The notes beneath the pieces were generated by a model. It was not told the origin of the DNA. It was given only the letters and a program-made list of their open reading frames with translations, and did no database searches. Made by a program: the position numbers and the translations under genes. Below, piece by piece: positions 1 to 12,856 of a DNA stretch of 64,000 bases (the first letter of the stretch is position 1; every line of letters begins with the position of its first letter). The DNA is from Lophius americanus (lineage: Eukaryota; Chordata; Actinopteri; Lophiiformes; Lophiidae): positions 8,584,501 to 8,648,500 of the forward strand of contig JBBDHG010000014.1 in the NCBI GenBank assembly GCA_037951165.1. Direction: 5' to 3'.

Positions 1-378
1 TCCATACATCCATACATCCATACATCCACCCATCCATACATCCACCCATCCATACATCCATACATCCACCCATCCATAAATCCACACATCCATACATCCA
101 CCCATCCACACATCCATACATCCACACATCCACCCATCCATACATCCATACATCCATACATCCATACATCCATACATCCATGCATCCATACATCCATACA
201 TCCATACATCCACACATCCATACATCCACCCATCCATACATCCATACATCCATACATCCACCCATCCACACATCCATACATCCACACATCCACCCATCCA
301 TACATCCACACATCCATACATACATACATCCATACATACATACATCCACACATCCATACATCCATACATCCATCTATC
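1..378. repeat. ATCC/ACATCC-type tandem repeat
   Basis: Imperfect tandem array based on catccata and catccacc units, running from the window edge to a short catctatct end. Higher-order units of about 24-28 bases (alternating cata and caccc) recur. A short open frame through it encodes only His/Ile/Pro/Ser repeats and is not a gene. Confidence 0.95.
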
Positions 379-2679
379 TTAGATTGTGGTGCCAAGGTTA
401 TTTTTTGTGTGTATCAAATACATACATGATGCCTTAAATGGCCCATGAGAATCCTGGTAGTAGGTAGTATTTTGCATTTCCAAGCATTCCTAAACACCCT
501 GCCAATGAACCTTTTGCTTTAATGGGCATAGTTACAGACGAGCACATCAGACTCTACAGGCGGAACAGAGCATTCACACGGTCAGTGCGCTTGTGCTGTA
601 AACCATTGAACCCACTGAAACTGGGGAGTTGAGCCTGTACGGAGCAAACCTTCAGTAAAACACCAGATCACCTGATTGTCCAGTTGAGTTTTTTTAATGT
701 GCTTGAATTATGTTATTGTATTGATTGGAAAATTTATAACGATTATTTGAAGCTTCTTTATTTTGTGCATATATGTAATAAATGAATTGTGTTTTATATA
801 TTCAACACTAAGTTTTTTTGAGCCTTCCCAATTACTCTGCATTGTTGTGTGCAGGATGTCTTTCTTCAGGACATCAACCCCTCCTCAAGATAGATTCTGT
901 TCAGAACGTCATCGTCTTCCTTTTCTGGACTTTCTGCAGGGAGAAGAAGTGGTACGATTTCTTTTTTCTTTCGAGACCAAGGAACATTTATTTTGGGATT
1001 ACGCAAAAATTTTGGATTGCTCTTATTTATGTTTGACTGACATTCATTTTATGAATTGGAAAGACATTCTACAATCCAAAGACATTATTGAAAGACCCTG
1101 AAAATGGGAGATTTTTAGTTTGTTTTCATTGAAGAGGCTTTGAATATACTTGTGAAATGTGATATTTTTGGCTTACTTGTTTTGATTTATAAAATTGAGA
1201 GTTATTTTACATTTTTATTACCAAGATATATATAACATTTTATTTGACTACTAAAAACCATGTTTCTGGCTTTGTGGAAACAGAAATCACTAACTCTTTT
1301 GCTGCTTCATCAAGCTCCTCAAAAGACATTGATAACCCTTTCAGAAATTTATAACTGAAAACGTAGAAGACAACAGTCTACACTAAGCAGGATATTCCAG
1401 ACACCCTATTTCCTAGGAGCACTCTGCAGTTCACCCTTGGGGATCCCAAGGCTTTCCCAGGCCAGATACCAAGTCTATACTGGTAGATCTGGGAACATCC
1501 AATTCAGATATATGAACATTCTGGACTGGGCTCCAATCGAAATTATTGAAGGATGTGTGAGTTTCTCATCCATTCTCTAAGGCCGATCCAGGCATCCCAT
1601 GAAGTGTGAAAGACATCTGACAAATTGATCACCTTGAGTTTTTATCCCCCTTGGGTTCTCTTCCACTCTGTTCACTGCTTTTACCTTGAACCTAGGGGCA
1701 AATGTTTTGTACATCGCTCAGAGCCGCTGACAGAAAGAGACAATTAGTCAACAAACATCCCTCCTTAGGGCAAAGGACACACTGACACATTAATAGAATA
1801 GTGATTAACCATATGAAGGCTGACCTAAAGTAAAAAGGATGGACAACATAATCTGAAGACCTGAATTTATTTTCCTGACAGTTTAAACACTGTTGTATGT
1901 CTGAAACAGATACCAAATAAAACCAGGTACAGGTACACCCTAACCCTAACCCATTCCTCTGTAATGGTTACAGCTCAACGAGTCATTCCATTAAAACATA
2001 CAATCGTCAATGGTCAGTTGGTTTTCCAACAGCTGATTATTGTCCGTTATAGAACATGCCTGGTAATAGCCGGTGGCTAAATTACTATTCTAAAAAAAAG
2101 GACATTCATACTGAGAGGGTAGCAGAGATAGTCATTTATACCTCATTTACCCTTTTAATATCATTGATGTCTGATAGCAGTTTAAAAACTATGCTGATTA
2201 AGCAGGTAATGATTCCCAGGCTCACTATCAAAAATCCTAACATTTGCCGATTAGAACTAAACAATTTTAGCCCTGTCCAAAAGTCAGTACCTGCTGACGT
2301 CTTTGGTTTCATTGGTGTTCTAACATCATTGACTTTACTTCAACTCCTGTCGTTAAAACCACCATATATAACCTTAAATCGTTTTTAAAAGGGAACGAAA
2401 CTGAGCATGTTTCAAAGCATTAATGTCATAGTTAACAGTAATTCATCCAATAGCTGATGGATCATGCCATTTGATAGCTTAAAAAATCTCATGCAGGGTA
2501 TATAGAGGAGAAGCTCTATCCTCCTGAGATCCTGTGGTCTCATATGAGGACATTAACTTTTTTAATGTCTCTGCAGTTTATTCATCACTCTGCTCATTTT
2601 ACAGTGCTGTTTGCATCCAGATAAAAAACGTCATGTTGGCTAATTTGTGTTAATTTTATTAATTCTAATTAATTCTATT

Positions 2680-2722
2680 AATAATAACAATAATAATAAC
2701 AATAATAATGATAATAATAATA
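2680..2722. repeat. AAT/AAC microsatellite
   Basis: Imperfect run of aat and aac units. Confidence 0.85.
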
Positions 2723-3957
2723 CACTGATTCAGTATAGCACTTTTCACATAAATTATTTCACATAAATTATTTCACAAAGTGCTTCACAAATATAAAAAT
2801 CACCATCCATAAAGACATACAACCAATAGAAACTAGGAGAATACATAAAGTCAAAAATGATAATTTGTTTAAGTTACAAATAACACCAGATAATCAAAAG
2901 TTTCAGAGACAAAATATTTCAACTTGCAACCAAAGCTCATTCAAAGGGTCTTCAGTTGATCTAAGATGTCTAAATCTAAGATGCGTGTGATGTGTCGCCA
3001 TTTTTCCTGGACTATTCTAGTTATCAACCTCGCAGCTGCATTTATTGCCATCAATAGCGTAATGTATAATGAATAGATTGACGGCAATATGCCGGCAATC
3101 CTAGTCAAGATGTTTTACGGTGGCAATACAAAATTGTAAAAAGGAAGAAAATCTATAAAATTTTGAGGACATATGTTGATTTTCTATTTTTCTAGTGCTC
3201 TAACTTGATATGACTTGGATATTTGACATTGAATGACACTAATGAGCCAACTTGAAGTTAATATAAATCACACTTACGAAGGACAGGATAATACTTTTGA
3301 AACAAAAAAAGGAAACTGGCTGCACTGCAGCTTGTGCTGTAGAGCAGGACGGACTGTTCTGCAGCATTTCACACGACAAATTAGGAGTCGAGGCCTTCAG
3401 TCAACTCCAGAATAAGGGAGGTAATATGTTTAGCGTACTCTGCTGCTGCTTTCAGACCGGTTCCACTGCTGTCACTCTTGCTTTTGATCATATATAGCAC
3501 ACATATAGATACACCTCCCTTTTTGTACTTACTCTGTGTGCTGTTATTGCATTGGATTGATTGATTGTTGCATTGGATTGATTTACACATTTCTAATGGA
3601 AGCTGCTCACTGATGACTGACTGTCTGGTGCTCCACAGTAAAGACCCTGCATCCCAAAATGAGAACATCATTTTTGATAAAAGTATTTCCTGTGCAGAGA
3701 CAAAAACAAATAAAAGATATAGAATCAATTTCCCTAATGAAAAGCTGGTAAGAAAAAAAAACACATAATTAACCGAAACCAATCTTGGCTAGGACAATTA
3801 ACATCCTATAATTATACACCGAAGTGAAACATTTGTGTTACTGTGTGTTCTGGTTACGACAAGTTCTTTCCAGCTGGTTTTCAACAACAGTGTGTCGGTC
3901 TTAAATTGTGTTTGGTGGCCTCCTGCAGACTACGTGAACCTTCTAGGCATTGGGAAA

Positions 3958-4010
3958 GTGTGTGTGTGTGTGTGTGTGTGTTTGCGTGTGTGTGTGTGTG
4001 TGTGTGTGTG
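3958..4010. repeat. (TG)n microsatellite
   Basis: About 26 TG units interrupted once by tttgcg. Frames reading Cys/Val repeats across it are artefacts. Confidence 0.95.
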
Positions 4011-5971
4011 CATTACGGCAGGGTCGTTGAGGAGTAATGGGATTGCTTGGTCCCGCTACCTCTCTTGACACCCTTGCAAAGACAGGCCTCCTAAATCATC
4101 TTCACATGTCTGATCAAGATGGAGAACCTGGTATCCTCCCTCCCCGCCCTCTATCCGAGCCATAGCTCTAAATGCTCTCCCAAATGTGGCGCGGATGCTG
4201 TTCACAGCCGTGTTTTCCCTCAAACCTCCTGGAGGACTGGGGTAATATCTATTCAGCATTCTGTAAATATCCACTGTGAGAATTTACTCCAGTTCGTTGT
4301 GGCTGGGTTGGAGTTACTTTATATGGACTTGGCTGCTCCTTTTCTCCTGCTCTTTGTTCTAGAAATTTTCTTCGTCTGAGTCCTAAAAAGGAAGAAATTT
4401 GTTTGATGAAGGCGCCTTTGTTACACTTCCTCTGTTTCAGGGTCATGAACAGGCTGAAGCCGCTTTAGTTCAGTAGACGTCACCTGTATTTTTCCAAATG
4501 ATGTGAGCCAACAATAAACTATTTTCTTCCACCATTTCAGCAACAAAAACCGGTAGAGTGTTTATAGGTATGTATATGTGCCTGTCGTCTCCAACTGGAG
4601 CTTTTGTTGAACCGTGCAGCCCCGCGCCCAGATCTCAGATGATCTCAGAACACCAAAGTAGGTTAGGTTTTAGGGCTTTGACATCAGATGAATAAAAAGG
4701 TTCAGGGACACTATGTACCGTGTTACAAAGAACAAGACGGCATTAACTGGCCATGGATTGCCTCTAAGCATGCTGGGTTATTGTGTAGTAGCTATAATCC
4801 AATGCATTTTCATCAATGTGATGTCTGTGGAAAAATAGTGTTTATTATACGTCATGATTTTTTGCAGTGCAGTGGGAAGCAGCTAAGAACATTTGAGTAC
4901 TTACACTAACTAACACTACTAACACTACTTTTGTTTTTTACCTCCATCAAGGGAATTATGTTTTCACCCACTTTTTCTGGTTGTAATCCTGCTAACAATT
5001 AAAAAAAAAAACCTAAACAACTAACACATATACTGTACATAAAACTTAGAAGAAAGTTGTTTGAGCTTATGTCAAGGATGAAAACATATGACACTTTGGA
5101 GTAGATCCAGGAATAAAAAGGGCAGGCATTTGTTTTGAACGTTGAGTTATTAAGTTTTTGTCACAGTTTCTTTCCATTTGCATAAACTAGCTCAAATATT
5201 TTGATGATACTTTCGTGGAAAGATTTGCCATGCAGTGGGGAGAAGTTATTACATTTGCAGTGGATCTGAATAAAAGTGGGGGAGTCAGGAATATTTGCTA
5301 CTTTTGGGTCAGGCTTTTTCCAACCAAAAATATTTCAGTCATCATCAGTTACTCATCATTTATTTCAAGATAAATTTGAAGAAAAAATGAATGATTAATT
5401 ACAACAGATGATGTTTGATAATTATGCTATTAGAAAGTCTTTGGAGATTGAGATCGAAGGATAGCATGGAATATCCCCCCTTTGGAGTCTAGAAACCGGT
5501 GGTGGTGGCTGATGATTCTGCTGTCTGCTGTGGCTGGTGAAAGATGGAGCAGATGGATCTGTGAGGAGCAGGCAGAGATAGGGAGTTGGAGGGCATGTGA
5601 ACCAGCAGCAGGAAAGAACTAGATGGATGTAGAGAGCCATGTTTAAAGACAGTAGCTGAGGTGACGGGCTAAACATGCAGGTGAGACAGTGATTAGATAG
5701 ATGAGGTTATCTGAACGGGGCAGCTGCTATCAATCCAGACCATCACTCAATCAAAGCACTGCTGATTTTAAATTATGGTTGCAAACTGACTTGCATTTTA
5801 AAGAGATGTATGTTGATAAAAATTCATTTAATCTATCTTTGATCAGCTTTGTTGCCTTTTCTATGACCTCAACATTGTGGGCATGTAGGGTTAGGCCTAC
5901 TGTCTGTACCTGGCTTTATAGGAGGTATGGTCTGTCCATGTCCACTTCAAAGACAGATGACATAATCAATA

Positions 5972-6090
5972 ATCGTTTACTAGTCAGAAGGTCTGCAGGT
6001 CAATCCGAGGAACAAACCCCTGCAGTCTACATGTCACAGGGTCCTTGAGCAACACCCTGAACAGCAAATTGCCTGTGTGAATGCGATAAA
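5972..6090 (+). mobile_element. SINE fragment (body only)
   Basis: The segment with acatgtcacagggtcctt, gagcaacaccctgaac and gcctgtgtgaatg resembles the body of the common teleost tRNA-derived SINE, also seen reversed at 9130-9422. The tRNA-like head is degraded. Confidence 0.5.
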
Positions 6091-7732
6091 ATTAAGAAAA
6101 CAATATTCGTGAATGACATATTTTTCGTAGGAAGATAAATAAATAGTAAATAGTAAATAGTAACGTACACTAAAATATACTGTGTGCATTACTGAGATTA
6201 TTAAAACCAAATCTGGAGAGGCTCGGCCAGTAGAGCTGATGCCGATAAGCCGTGAGTGGAATGAGCTTTAAGAATTGCAGCTTGTGCAATGATAAATCTG
6301 CTTACTGGGAAGTTAACTTTCCACTGCCTCAGGAACAGCTCACTTCTAAGCTGCTCCAACTATCAATTAGACAGACTAAGTCGATCATGATACGCAATTA
6401 ATTAGTTCACCACCGGCAGATCTATCCTATCTGTGGCGGATAATAAATCAATTTGACTGAATAATTTTCGCTGTTTTGTCATTATTCATTATTCAGCGAC
6501 TTATTTACAAACCTTTTTTTTTTTTTCTTCTAGGATGTGATTGGACTTTTCATTTGGAATCATTATATTGTCATGATTTGATTTCCCCTTCACCCTCTCT
6601 GCCTCCAGTGCTTTTTGCAAAAGTGATCCCAGACCTCACTATCCCCCTCTCCTACATGTGGATGAGCGTGTTGCTGTTACACATATCATCCATTACCTTA
6701 AAACTTTATGCCTAATATTGTGTGGTCCTCTTTTTGCTGACAAGCAGACTTGAAACATCTTATTTTGGCAAGTCGTCTAGCGATCACAATTCGTTGTCAA
6801 AGTCGCTCACATCCTTCCATCACATCAACTGTGCAGACATAATGTCCACCTGTCATGCCATGCTGTCTAGTATATCCCACCCCCTCACATGTACCACTGT
6901 AATGATATAATCACTGTTCTTAATTCATCCCTCCGTAGTTATAATATTGTGGCAGATTGCTTACTATGTCGGTAGCAAACTTGCTGCAACACAACCTTGA
7001 TATGGAGTGAAGAATCTGAAAAGGAAGTCATTTCAGCAGCGTTTTGCTCCGGTAAACAAATTTAATGCTTGAAGCAACTACTTTTTGTGTTTGGGTTTAT
7101 CAGCTGCTGATTTGTCTCTGGGGTTTAAGTGCTGAATAAACAGTGCAGAGAAATGATGAGAGCGAAGCTGTAAAGAAGTGCAGAGATTTAATCTGTGAGT
7201 TATGGAAGAGGGGAGAAACTGGGAGAGAGGCACAAGATTTCACTGTTAAGACTTTGCTGAGGAACGATTGATGTCTGCGGAGGACACAACAGAGCAGGTG
7301 GAGTCGTGGAGAGAAGAAAGAAGCTGCTGGATTCCCTCAAGATGTCGCCTTCTCCCTTTGACGGCAGAGTTTAAAACAGCAGCAACCCACCTACTGGAAA
7401 CAGCAAGTCCAAGCGTTTGCAGGATGTTACTGCTTCTGAGACATAACAAGGAGATCAATGAGAAGAACCCTTTTTATTGTGATAAAGAGGCCAAGAAGAC
7501 AAAAAAAACCCTTCCAATTTCTCAAACGAGGACTAGAATAAAGTGTAGAACAGAGGACAAACATTTTCTATCAATTTATAATTCATGTAGTTGATCTGTT
7601 TTCACTCCCATCAGTCTCATGACATTCATGTTGATTCAATGAAACAGAGGTGGGGAAAAAACAAATCACTAAGTATTTGCATTTTGCTTGATTATCAATT
7701 TTTCTGACTACTTTGGCTCCCTACATATGGGG

Positions 7733-7910
7733 CGGCTTTAGCTCAGTTGTTCCTCAACTGGGAGACCAGGGTTCGAGCCCAGACCTGAGCTCCCCCGGCG
7801 CTCCACAGGGGGCCGCCCACTGCTCCCTCAGGGATGGATTGAATGCTTTACGTGAATTCAATTTCACAAAGTTGTAGTGTGTAACATGCGTTAAATAAAG
7901 GAAAGATTAT
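7733..7910 (+). mobile_element. tRNA-derived SINE
   Basis: Starts ggggcggctttagctcagtt (A-box-like), followed by gggttcgagccc (B-box-like) 35 bases later, then a tRNA-unrelated body with ccactgctccctcagggatg and a taaataaag tail. The RNA polymerase III promoter layout is clear. It is not a functional tRNA: no cloverleaf could be drawn past the head. The tail resembles the segment at 25020-25150. Confidence 0.75.
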
Positions 7911-8544
7911 TTTTATTTAAATGCAAATACGGAGCGCTTTGCTGTTATGCAAAAAATAAAATAAAAATGTGCATCACGTTATAATGGAATCATTTTCAAG
8001 TTTAGCGTGGTTTTCTCTTTATAACGGATCATTTTGTCACTTAACAACTAGAACATTTTTATTTTATCATTTTCAGGTTTTTAAATGATAATTATATCTC
8101 ATTATAACGCAAACAATAATTTTCACGTTTCAACGCGATACCGACCTTTTTTTAAAAAAAGATTTCCAGCATGACAGCAAAGCGTACGAAAACATCTGAG
8201 CTTATTTCACTAAAATAATTTCATAATGCAACATTGTATGTCTCCCCAACATCAAGATTGATTTCATCCCTAAATAGTCATGAAAACATGGTAACAGCGG
8301 CGCGTCAAGTTGGTGGATAAAACACAAGACAGACTTAAAAAAGAAGAAGGAACCCATTCAAGAAACTCAACCACGAACAGGAGTGATATCTTTTCTCTCC
8401 GCAGTTTTCCTTCGCTGGTGTTCTAAATCTTGTTTTTCTTTCAGCTGTGCACTTTCGGGGATCATCTGTTTCCATCCACAGTTACCGCCGCCTTGCTTCT
8501 GGCTAAAAGCTCCAGTGATAGCGCTTGTTAACCTGAGGCCCAAC

Positions 8545-8650
8545 GGATCCAGTTTTGAAATCACTTTCAGGTTCCGCACATGGATTTGGCATAGGTTCCT
8601 ATCGCCGATGCCCTTCCTGACCCAACCCTCCCCATTGGTACCGGCACGAG
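8545..8650 (+). repeat. dispersed repeat, copy 1
   Basis: Contains atccagttttgaaatcactt, ttccgcacatggatttggca, and cgatgcccttcctgaccca with accctcccc and accggcac. The same string of words in the same order recurs at 44712-44825. It is probably the tail of a dispersed fish retroelement; I could not assign it to a family. Confidence 0.65.
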
Positions 8651-9129
8651 AAGTACATTCGCTTGTGACCCCTTGGTGGCTTATGTGGCTTAAGGTATTA
8701 CTTACCTGCAAAATGACGTTCAGTTAGTTTGGCTAAAATACTGCCTGCTCTGAGTATAAATTCAGAATTCTCTTTCACTGGAAGAAAGGCGTAATTCACT
8801 GTACTTCTACTTAACAGTGTGTACTTTTGCCACCTCTACAGGGAAACATCTACGGTTGCAAAGATTTAAATTTCATTGACTAATTTGCCTATTATTTTCC
8901 TAATTAATAATGTTGTGGGTCATTTCAAGTCGGAACCTGAGATAACTTCATTAAATAACTTGTGTTGACTGAGAGAACATGATATATTATCTGTTTAATC
9001 TCTGTTAAGATAAATAAAATCTCAAAACCGGGGAATGTTAGATATTTTCTAAGTAAAGAAAACCTGGAGCTGCAATATTCCAGCATAGCTATACTAGAAA
9101 AACGCCCAGAGGGGAAGGGACACTTAAAG

Positions 9130-9422
9130 TAAATGGACTACTCATACAGCACTTTTCTAGCCTGCCTAACGGCTCAAAGCGCTTTTACAACTTGAGTCTG
9201 CATTCACACAGTGATGATAGAGGCTTCCATGCAAGGTACCACATGCTCATCAGGAGCAGTAACCATTCACACACCAACGGAACGACCATTGAGAGCAAAC
9301 CTGGGGTTCAGTATCTTGTTCAAGGACACTTTGACATGTGGTTCACAATAGCTGGGGATTGTGAACCACTGACCTTAAGATAAATGGACAACCGCACTAC
9401 CGACTGAGCCACCGTCGACCCA
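9130..9422 (-). mobile_element. tRNA-derived SINE, minus strand
   Basis: Read on the minus strand it begins gggtcgacggtggctcagtc ggtag (A-box-like), then a body with acatgtcaaagtgtccttga and gcatggaagcctctatcat, and ends near tagtccatttac. Common teleost SINE architecture. The B box is degraded. Confidence 0.65.
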
Positions 9423-12400
9423 ATTCACTTAGACATATTTCAATGTTCTGAACTGTTTCCAAAGTTAAATTAACATTAAAACTGAAACAAATATTACACA
9501 ACTCCCTGCATTGAAGAAGCCATGAGCAACATGCAAGATGTTCTATTATAAAACATCTTTTCAGCCATCTTGACTTGATGTGACACTAATTCAGTAATAG
9601 TTTTCAGGGTAAGGAAAGGATTATGGGGGAAAGAGTAATTCACAACTTCTCTACATCACTGTATACTTCATATGGACTGTGGATATATGTAGCTGCTCAC
9701 TGTTACACTTAACCTTCAAGCTGTTTTTTCACAGCCAACAGTGTTACTGCTGCAGTTTGTTAATATAATAACAATCCATGCGGGTTTGTTGGTGGTCCCT
9801 GTTACTTGAGGTGCTCTTAAAATTGGCTGATATGCTTTAATATAAACTGAAGTTTATTAAACAAACACAAAATGTTCACAGAATAATTGTTACACCACCC
9901 AAATCAAATGACAGCGAGATGAAAAGTGAGCCTGATGAGTATGGATGATATTGTGCTCATCATAACTTAAATTTAAGCATGATTTTGTTTTTTCCCCAGC
10001 TAATTAAAAAAGGAATCATAACAAACCAACCCTCGAGAATGTCCATTATGGTTTTATTATCAGAGAAATATGACTTTACAACACCCCGAGGGTCAGAAGA
10101 GAACATAAATAAAACATTCTTACAAAATGTTGCAATAAATCACCAACAAAACAACTTTTTACACTTGATTTGTTTGTTGCTGTTGTTTTTTTGTTTTGTT
10201 TTTACATAAATCATATTTACACATTTGTCTTTGCCTTTTTTTTTACATTGTTGGGAATGAAACAATTCTGTACCACTTTTACAGTAAGTGTGTTTCAAAG
10301 CAGAGGTATAAAAGCCCTCCTCTCTCTCTCCTGAGAAGATACTGGGTTCTACTCTAGTGCATTTCATCATTACGGGTTAAGGCTACGCAGGGTTCCCCTG
10401 ATGGAGACACTCGTCTCTCGGACAGGCCTATCATCATCAGGAGGAAGTTCATTTTCTCATCTCGCATCTGCTGATTGTCCCTTGCAGAGAGATGGTCTCT
10501 GGTTCTGCCCAGTTGCTCCTTCCAACCATTAAGCCATCATCTTTTTTTTTTTATATTAAAGCTGATGCCGACTGGTTTCACTGAACAACCAATTACGATC
10601 TTTGACAAGTTATTTGTTACTGTTACTGCAATTAAGAATGCCGTGGGGAAAATGTCAGAATGTGGCGTTAAGGGCAATGACCCGCCGAGAAAATATGTCA
10701 ATTTTCTCAGAGGAAGTATGACATTTGGAAAATAGGAGGATTAAAGAAGAGTTTAATAAGAATTAGTCTGCTTGTTGTTGTGTGTGGGTGGAAACTTATT
10801 GAGTCAACAGGTGCAACGCTCCCAAGTGGTCAAAACACACCTAAAGCCAGAAGAAGAGAAGAAAAAACATTTCTCTGCTTCTTCTTTGACAGAATTACAC
10901 CACTGTCAGAAAAAAAAGACATGAAGCAACTAGTGGCTGGCCCAGTGAGCCTGTTAGAAGACACACTCTGATAAACCAGCCTGAACAGGAAGTCAGGCTG
11001 CAGGTTAACAAACAAGCACTTCAAGACGAGACAAATAGGCAGCAAGGAAGAAGTTTGGTGTTGATGTCCAGTCATTCGCTGGTAACGTTTGTTTCTTCTC
11101 ATTTGACTTCCTACCTGTCCAGCAGGTATGTGTCACCCATAATGTGGGCTACAAGGGGCTTGGACACATGGAGACATATCAGAAGGGTCACCGTGGAAAC
11201 GTAAAAGCCAGCAGCTCCATACCAAAAGGGAACTGCAAAGTCCTTTCTACACATTTCCTCTCTTTGGATCTTTTTCATGAGGATCAACGTCCTTGATTAT
11301 AAAAAAAATAACACAAACATCTCATTGATTGTTATCTTACATTGATAAACTAAACAAACGCATCGACCTATTAGGACCAAAGTGCTTGCCAACACCGACG
11401 AGTGTTGAATAATTTTAAATGATCACAGGCGGTAAATTCAGAGCAGGTTCAGTCATTTAACCTCCATGTGACGGGGACATACTACATTGTTCTGTGTTGT
11501 CATTTTTCTTTTTTTTAATGCTTTTCTCTAAGCAGCTGATTTGTGCCGAAATGAACAGCCTCGGCTATCCCCACCCATCAGCCGTATGGATCAACTGAGA
11601 GGAGGAAGGTTGAAAGAGGAAGCTGAACTCAAAAGACAGATGAGAAAGCATTAGTATGCGATCTGAAAAGTTCCATGCATTTAAAAGACTGAAGGAAAGC
11701 CTGGCTAGCGCGGTGTTCATCATCACTCAGATGAAAGATGAGCGCTGAATAGAAGTCCATTGACGGGCTGATAAACCCAGGATCAAATTAATATCCATCT
11801 AAGGCTCACCAGCACGCTCCAGGATAAAAATTGAGCCGTTAGACACAACAAAATGTTGAGTCTGCTAAAAAAGACATCTGAAGAGTTTCGCTTCAAAATG
11901 GAGACATCAACACTTCCATAAAACCCAGCCAGGCAAGATGATTTATGGCATTAGGTAATTACAGAGGATAAGGGAGGGTATTGTGCCAATTTCATTTCAC
12001 TCGACATCCAGAAAAGCAAAATCAATGAACAAAATCACATCTGTTTTTCCAATAGTGACTAAAGGAATGTTTCTCTCAATGAGGATTTGTGCTTGTTGTA
12101 ATCAAGCACTGCACAGATTTCTCTCTGTGGTTTCAGCCTTGTAATAATTATGAATGAGGATAAATAGCTTCCAGTGGAACTCCCTGATATTCATATCTGG
12201 TTCCAAGTGGGAGATGGGACGTCTGTGGACTCAGTCACATAGAAAAGTCCTGTGTGAATAAACCAGCAGCCCGTTGCTGTGGGTCTTAATTTAAAGCACA
12301 GGCTGTTGAGCAGGGTGCTGGTCGGGGCTTTCACAAACAGCAAGGCGTTGAAGCCTGTGACATACTTGACAGGATCTGTGAGGCCGTCTGCTGTCACATG

Positions 12401-12599
12401 CTTTCCATTTGATAGTCGAGCAACACATTTGTCGTTTTTCAAGAAGAATACATTAATCCCTTGTCATTTCACCACAGCTTCTTGGGTTTTTGTGCCACCC
12501 AGAAAATGCACATCCTGCCAATATGTGTGCACCCCACCCCAAAAAAGGGCATACCCAGAAACTAAAAGTAGTGATACTTGATTTAAAAACATCAAATAA
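9423..12599. other. downstream flank, no supported gene
   Basis: No repeat family recognised and no coding evidence. Short AT-rich words such as aattatgaatgaggataaat near 12146 could be transcription-factor sites, but nothing distinguishes them from chance here. Confidence 0.5.
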
Positions 12600-12605
12600 T
12601 TTAAT
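12600..12605 (-). terminator. akap13: candidate poly(A) signal ATTAAA
   Basis: Plus strand tttaat reads ATTAAA on the sense strand, about 200 bases past the stop. A GU-rich stretch (ttttttggggtggggtg on the sense strand, about 12531-12547) lies some 55 bases further downstream, somewhat far for a typical downstream element. The next AATAAA I noticed on this strand is near 9853. Confidence 0.4.
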
Positions 12606-12803
12606 GTGCTACATTATGATGTGGAAATTGACAGAAAGTCTTTTCAAGGTGAGCTTAAAGGCGCCAAGAAGCCTGGTAATACACTGAAGAAATACTTAAG
12701 TCAATGAATGCATTACAACTTGGCAGCGGCGCGTTCCTCTGGATGTCAGAACGGACGTGATGGGTCCATGATGATTGAAAGTGGAGGAGAAGAAGCCCGT
12801 CTC
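12600..12803 (-). other. akap13: probable short 3' UTR of akap13
   Basis: Sequence between the stop codon and the nearest plausible polyadenylation hexamer. No coding signal and no recognised repeat. The true 3' end was not demonstrated; a longer UTR is possible. Confidence 0.4.
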
Positions 12804-12856
12804 TCAGCAGAAGAAGATCTCTCCATCCAGAGGAGGTTCTGGGAGGTGCTCGGGAT
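12804..12856 (-). CDS. akap13: akap13 last coding exon (53 bp), ends GEIFFC-stop
   Basis: Acceptor ctcctctcccctcag-type (plus strand ctgagggaggagagga). With the single G from exon 27 it reads DPEHLPEPPLDGEIFFC and TGA (12804-12806). Human AKAP13 also ends in an acidic EIFC-type C-terminus, and the phase matches exon 27. It lies 6.3 kb from exon 27, across two LINE fragments, so it is easy to miss. Confidence 0.85.

Larger units (their letters stand above)
379..7732. other. downstream flank, no supported gene
   Basis: AT-rich sequence. Both strands show only short frames with no recognisable family. It contains an AAT/AAC repeat (about 2680-2722), a TG tract (3958-4010) and a SINE fragment (about 5972-6090). 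Nothing else could be supported. Confidence 0.6.

Noticed and set aside
1..378. CRISPR-like array
   Set aside because: Eukaryotic tetranucleotide minisatellite; no unique spacers.
180..437. 85-residue His/Ile/Pro-rich open frame
   Set aside because: It is a translation of the ATCC tandem repeat.
855..893. Possible plus-strand terminal exon (gcag then DVFLQDINPSSR-stop)
   Set aside because: Good-looking acceptor and short frame, but no family recognised, no partner exon found and no supporting signal.
3381..3782. 133-residue minus-strand frame
   Set aside because: No domain, repetitive Gln/Asn stretch (SIQCNNQSIQCNN) from a local duplication, and no splice or family support.
7733..7810. tRNA gene
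   Set aside because: A and B boxes are present, but the sequence continues into a SINE body and no full cloverleaf forms.
8367..8727. Overlapping 114-residue frames on both strands
   Set aside because: They cover the dispersed repeat at 8545-8650; low-complexity codon use and no domain.
12100..12160. Conserved homeodomain-type enhancer
   Set aside because: AT-rich words only; without comparative alignment this cannot be told from chance.
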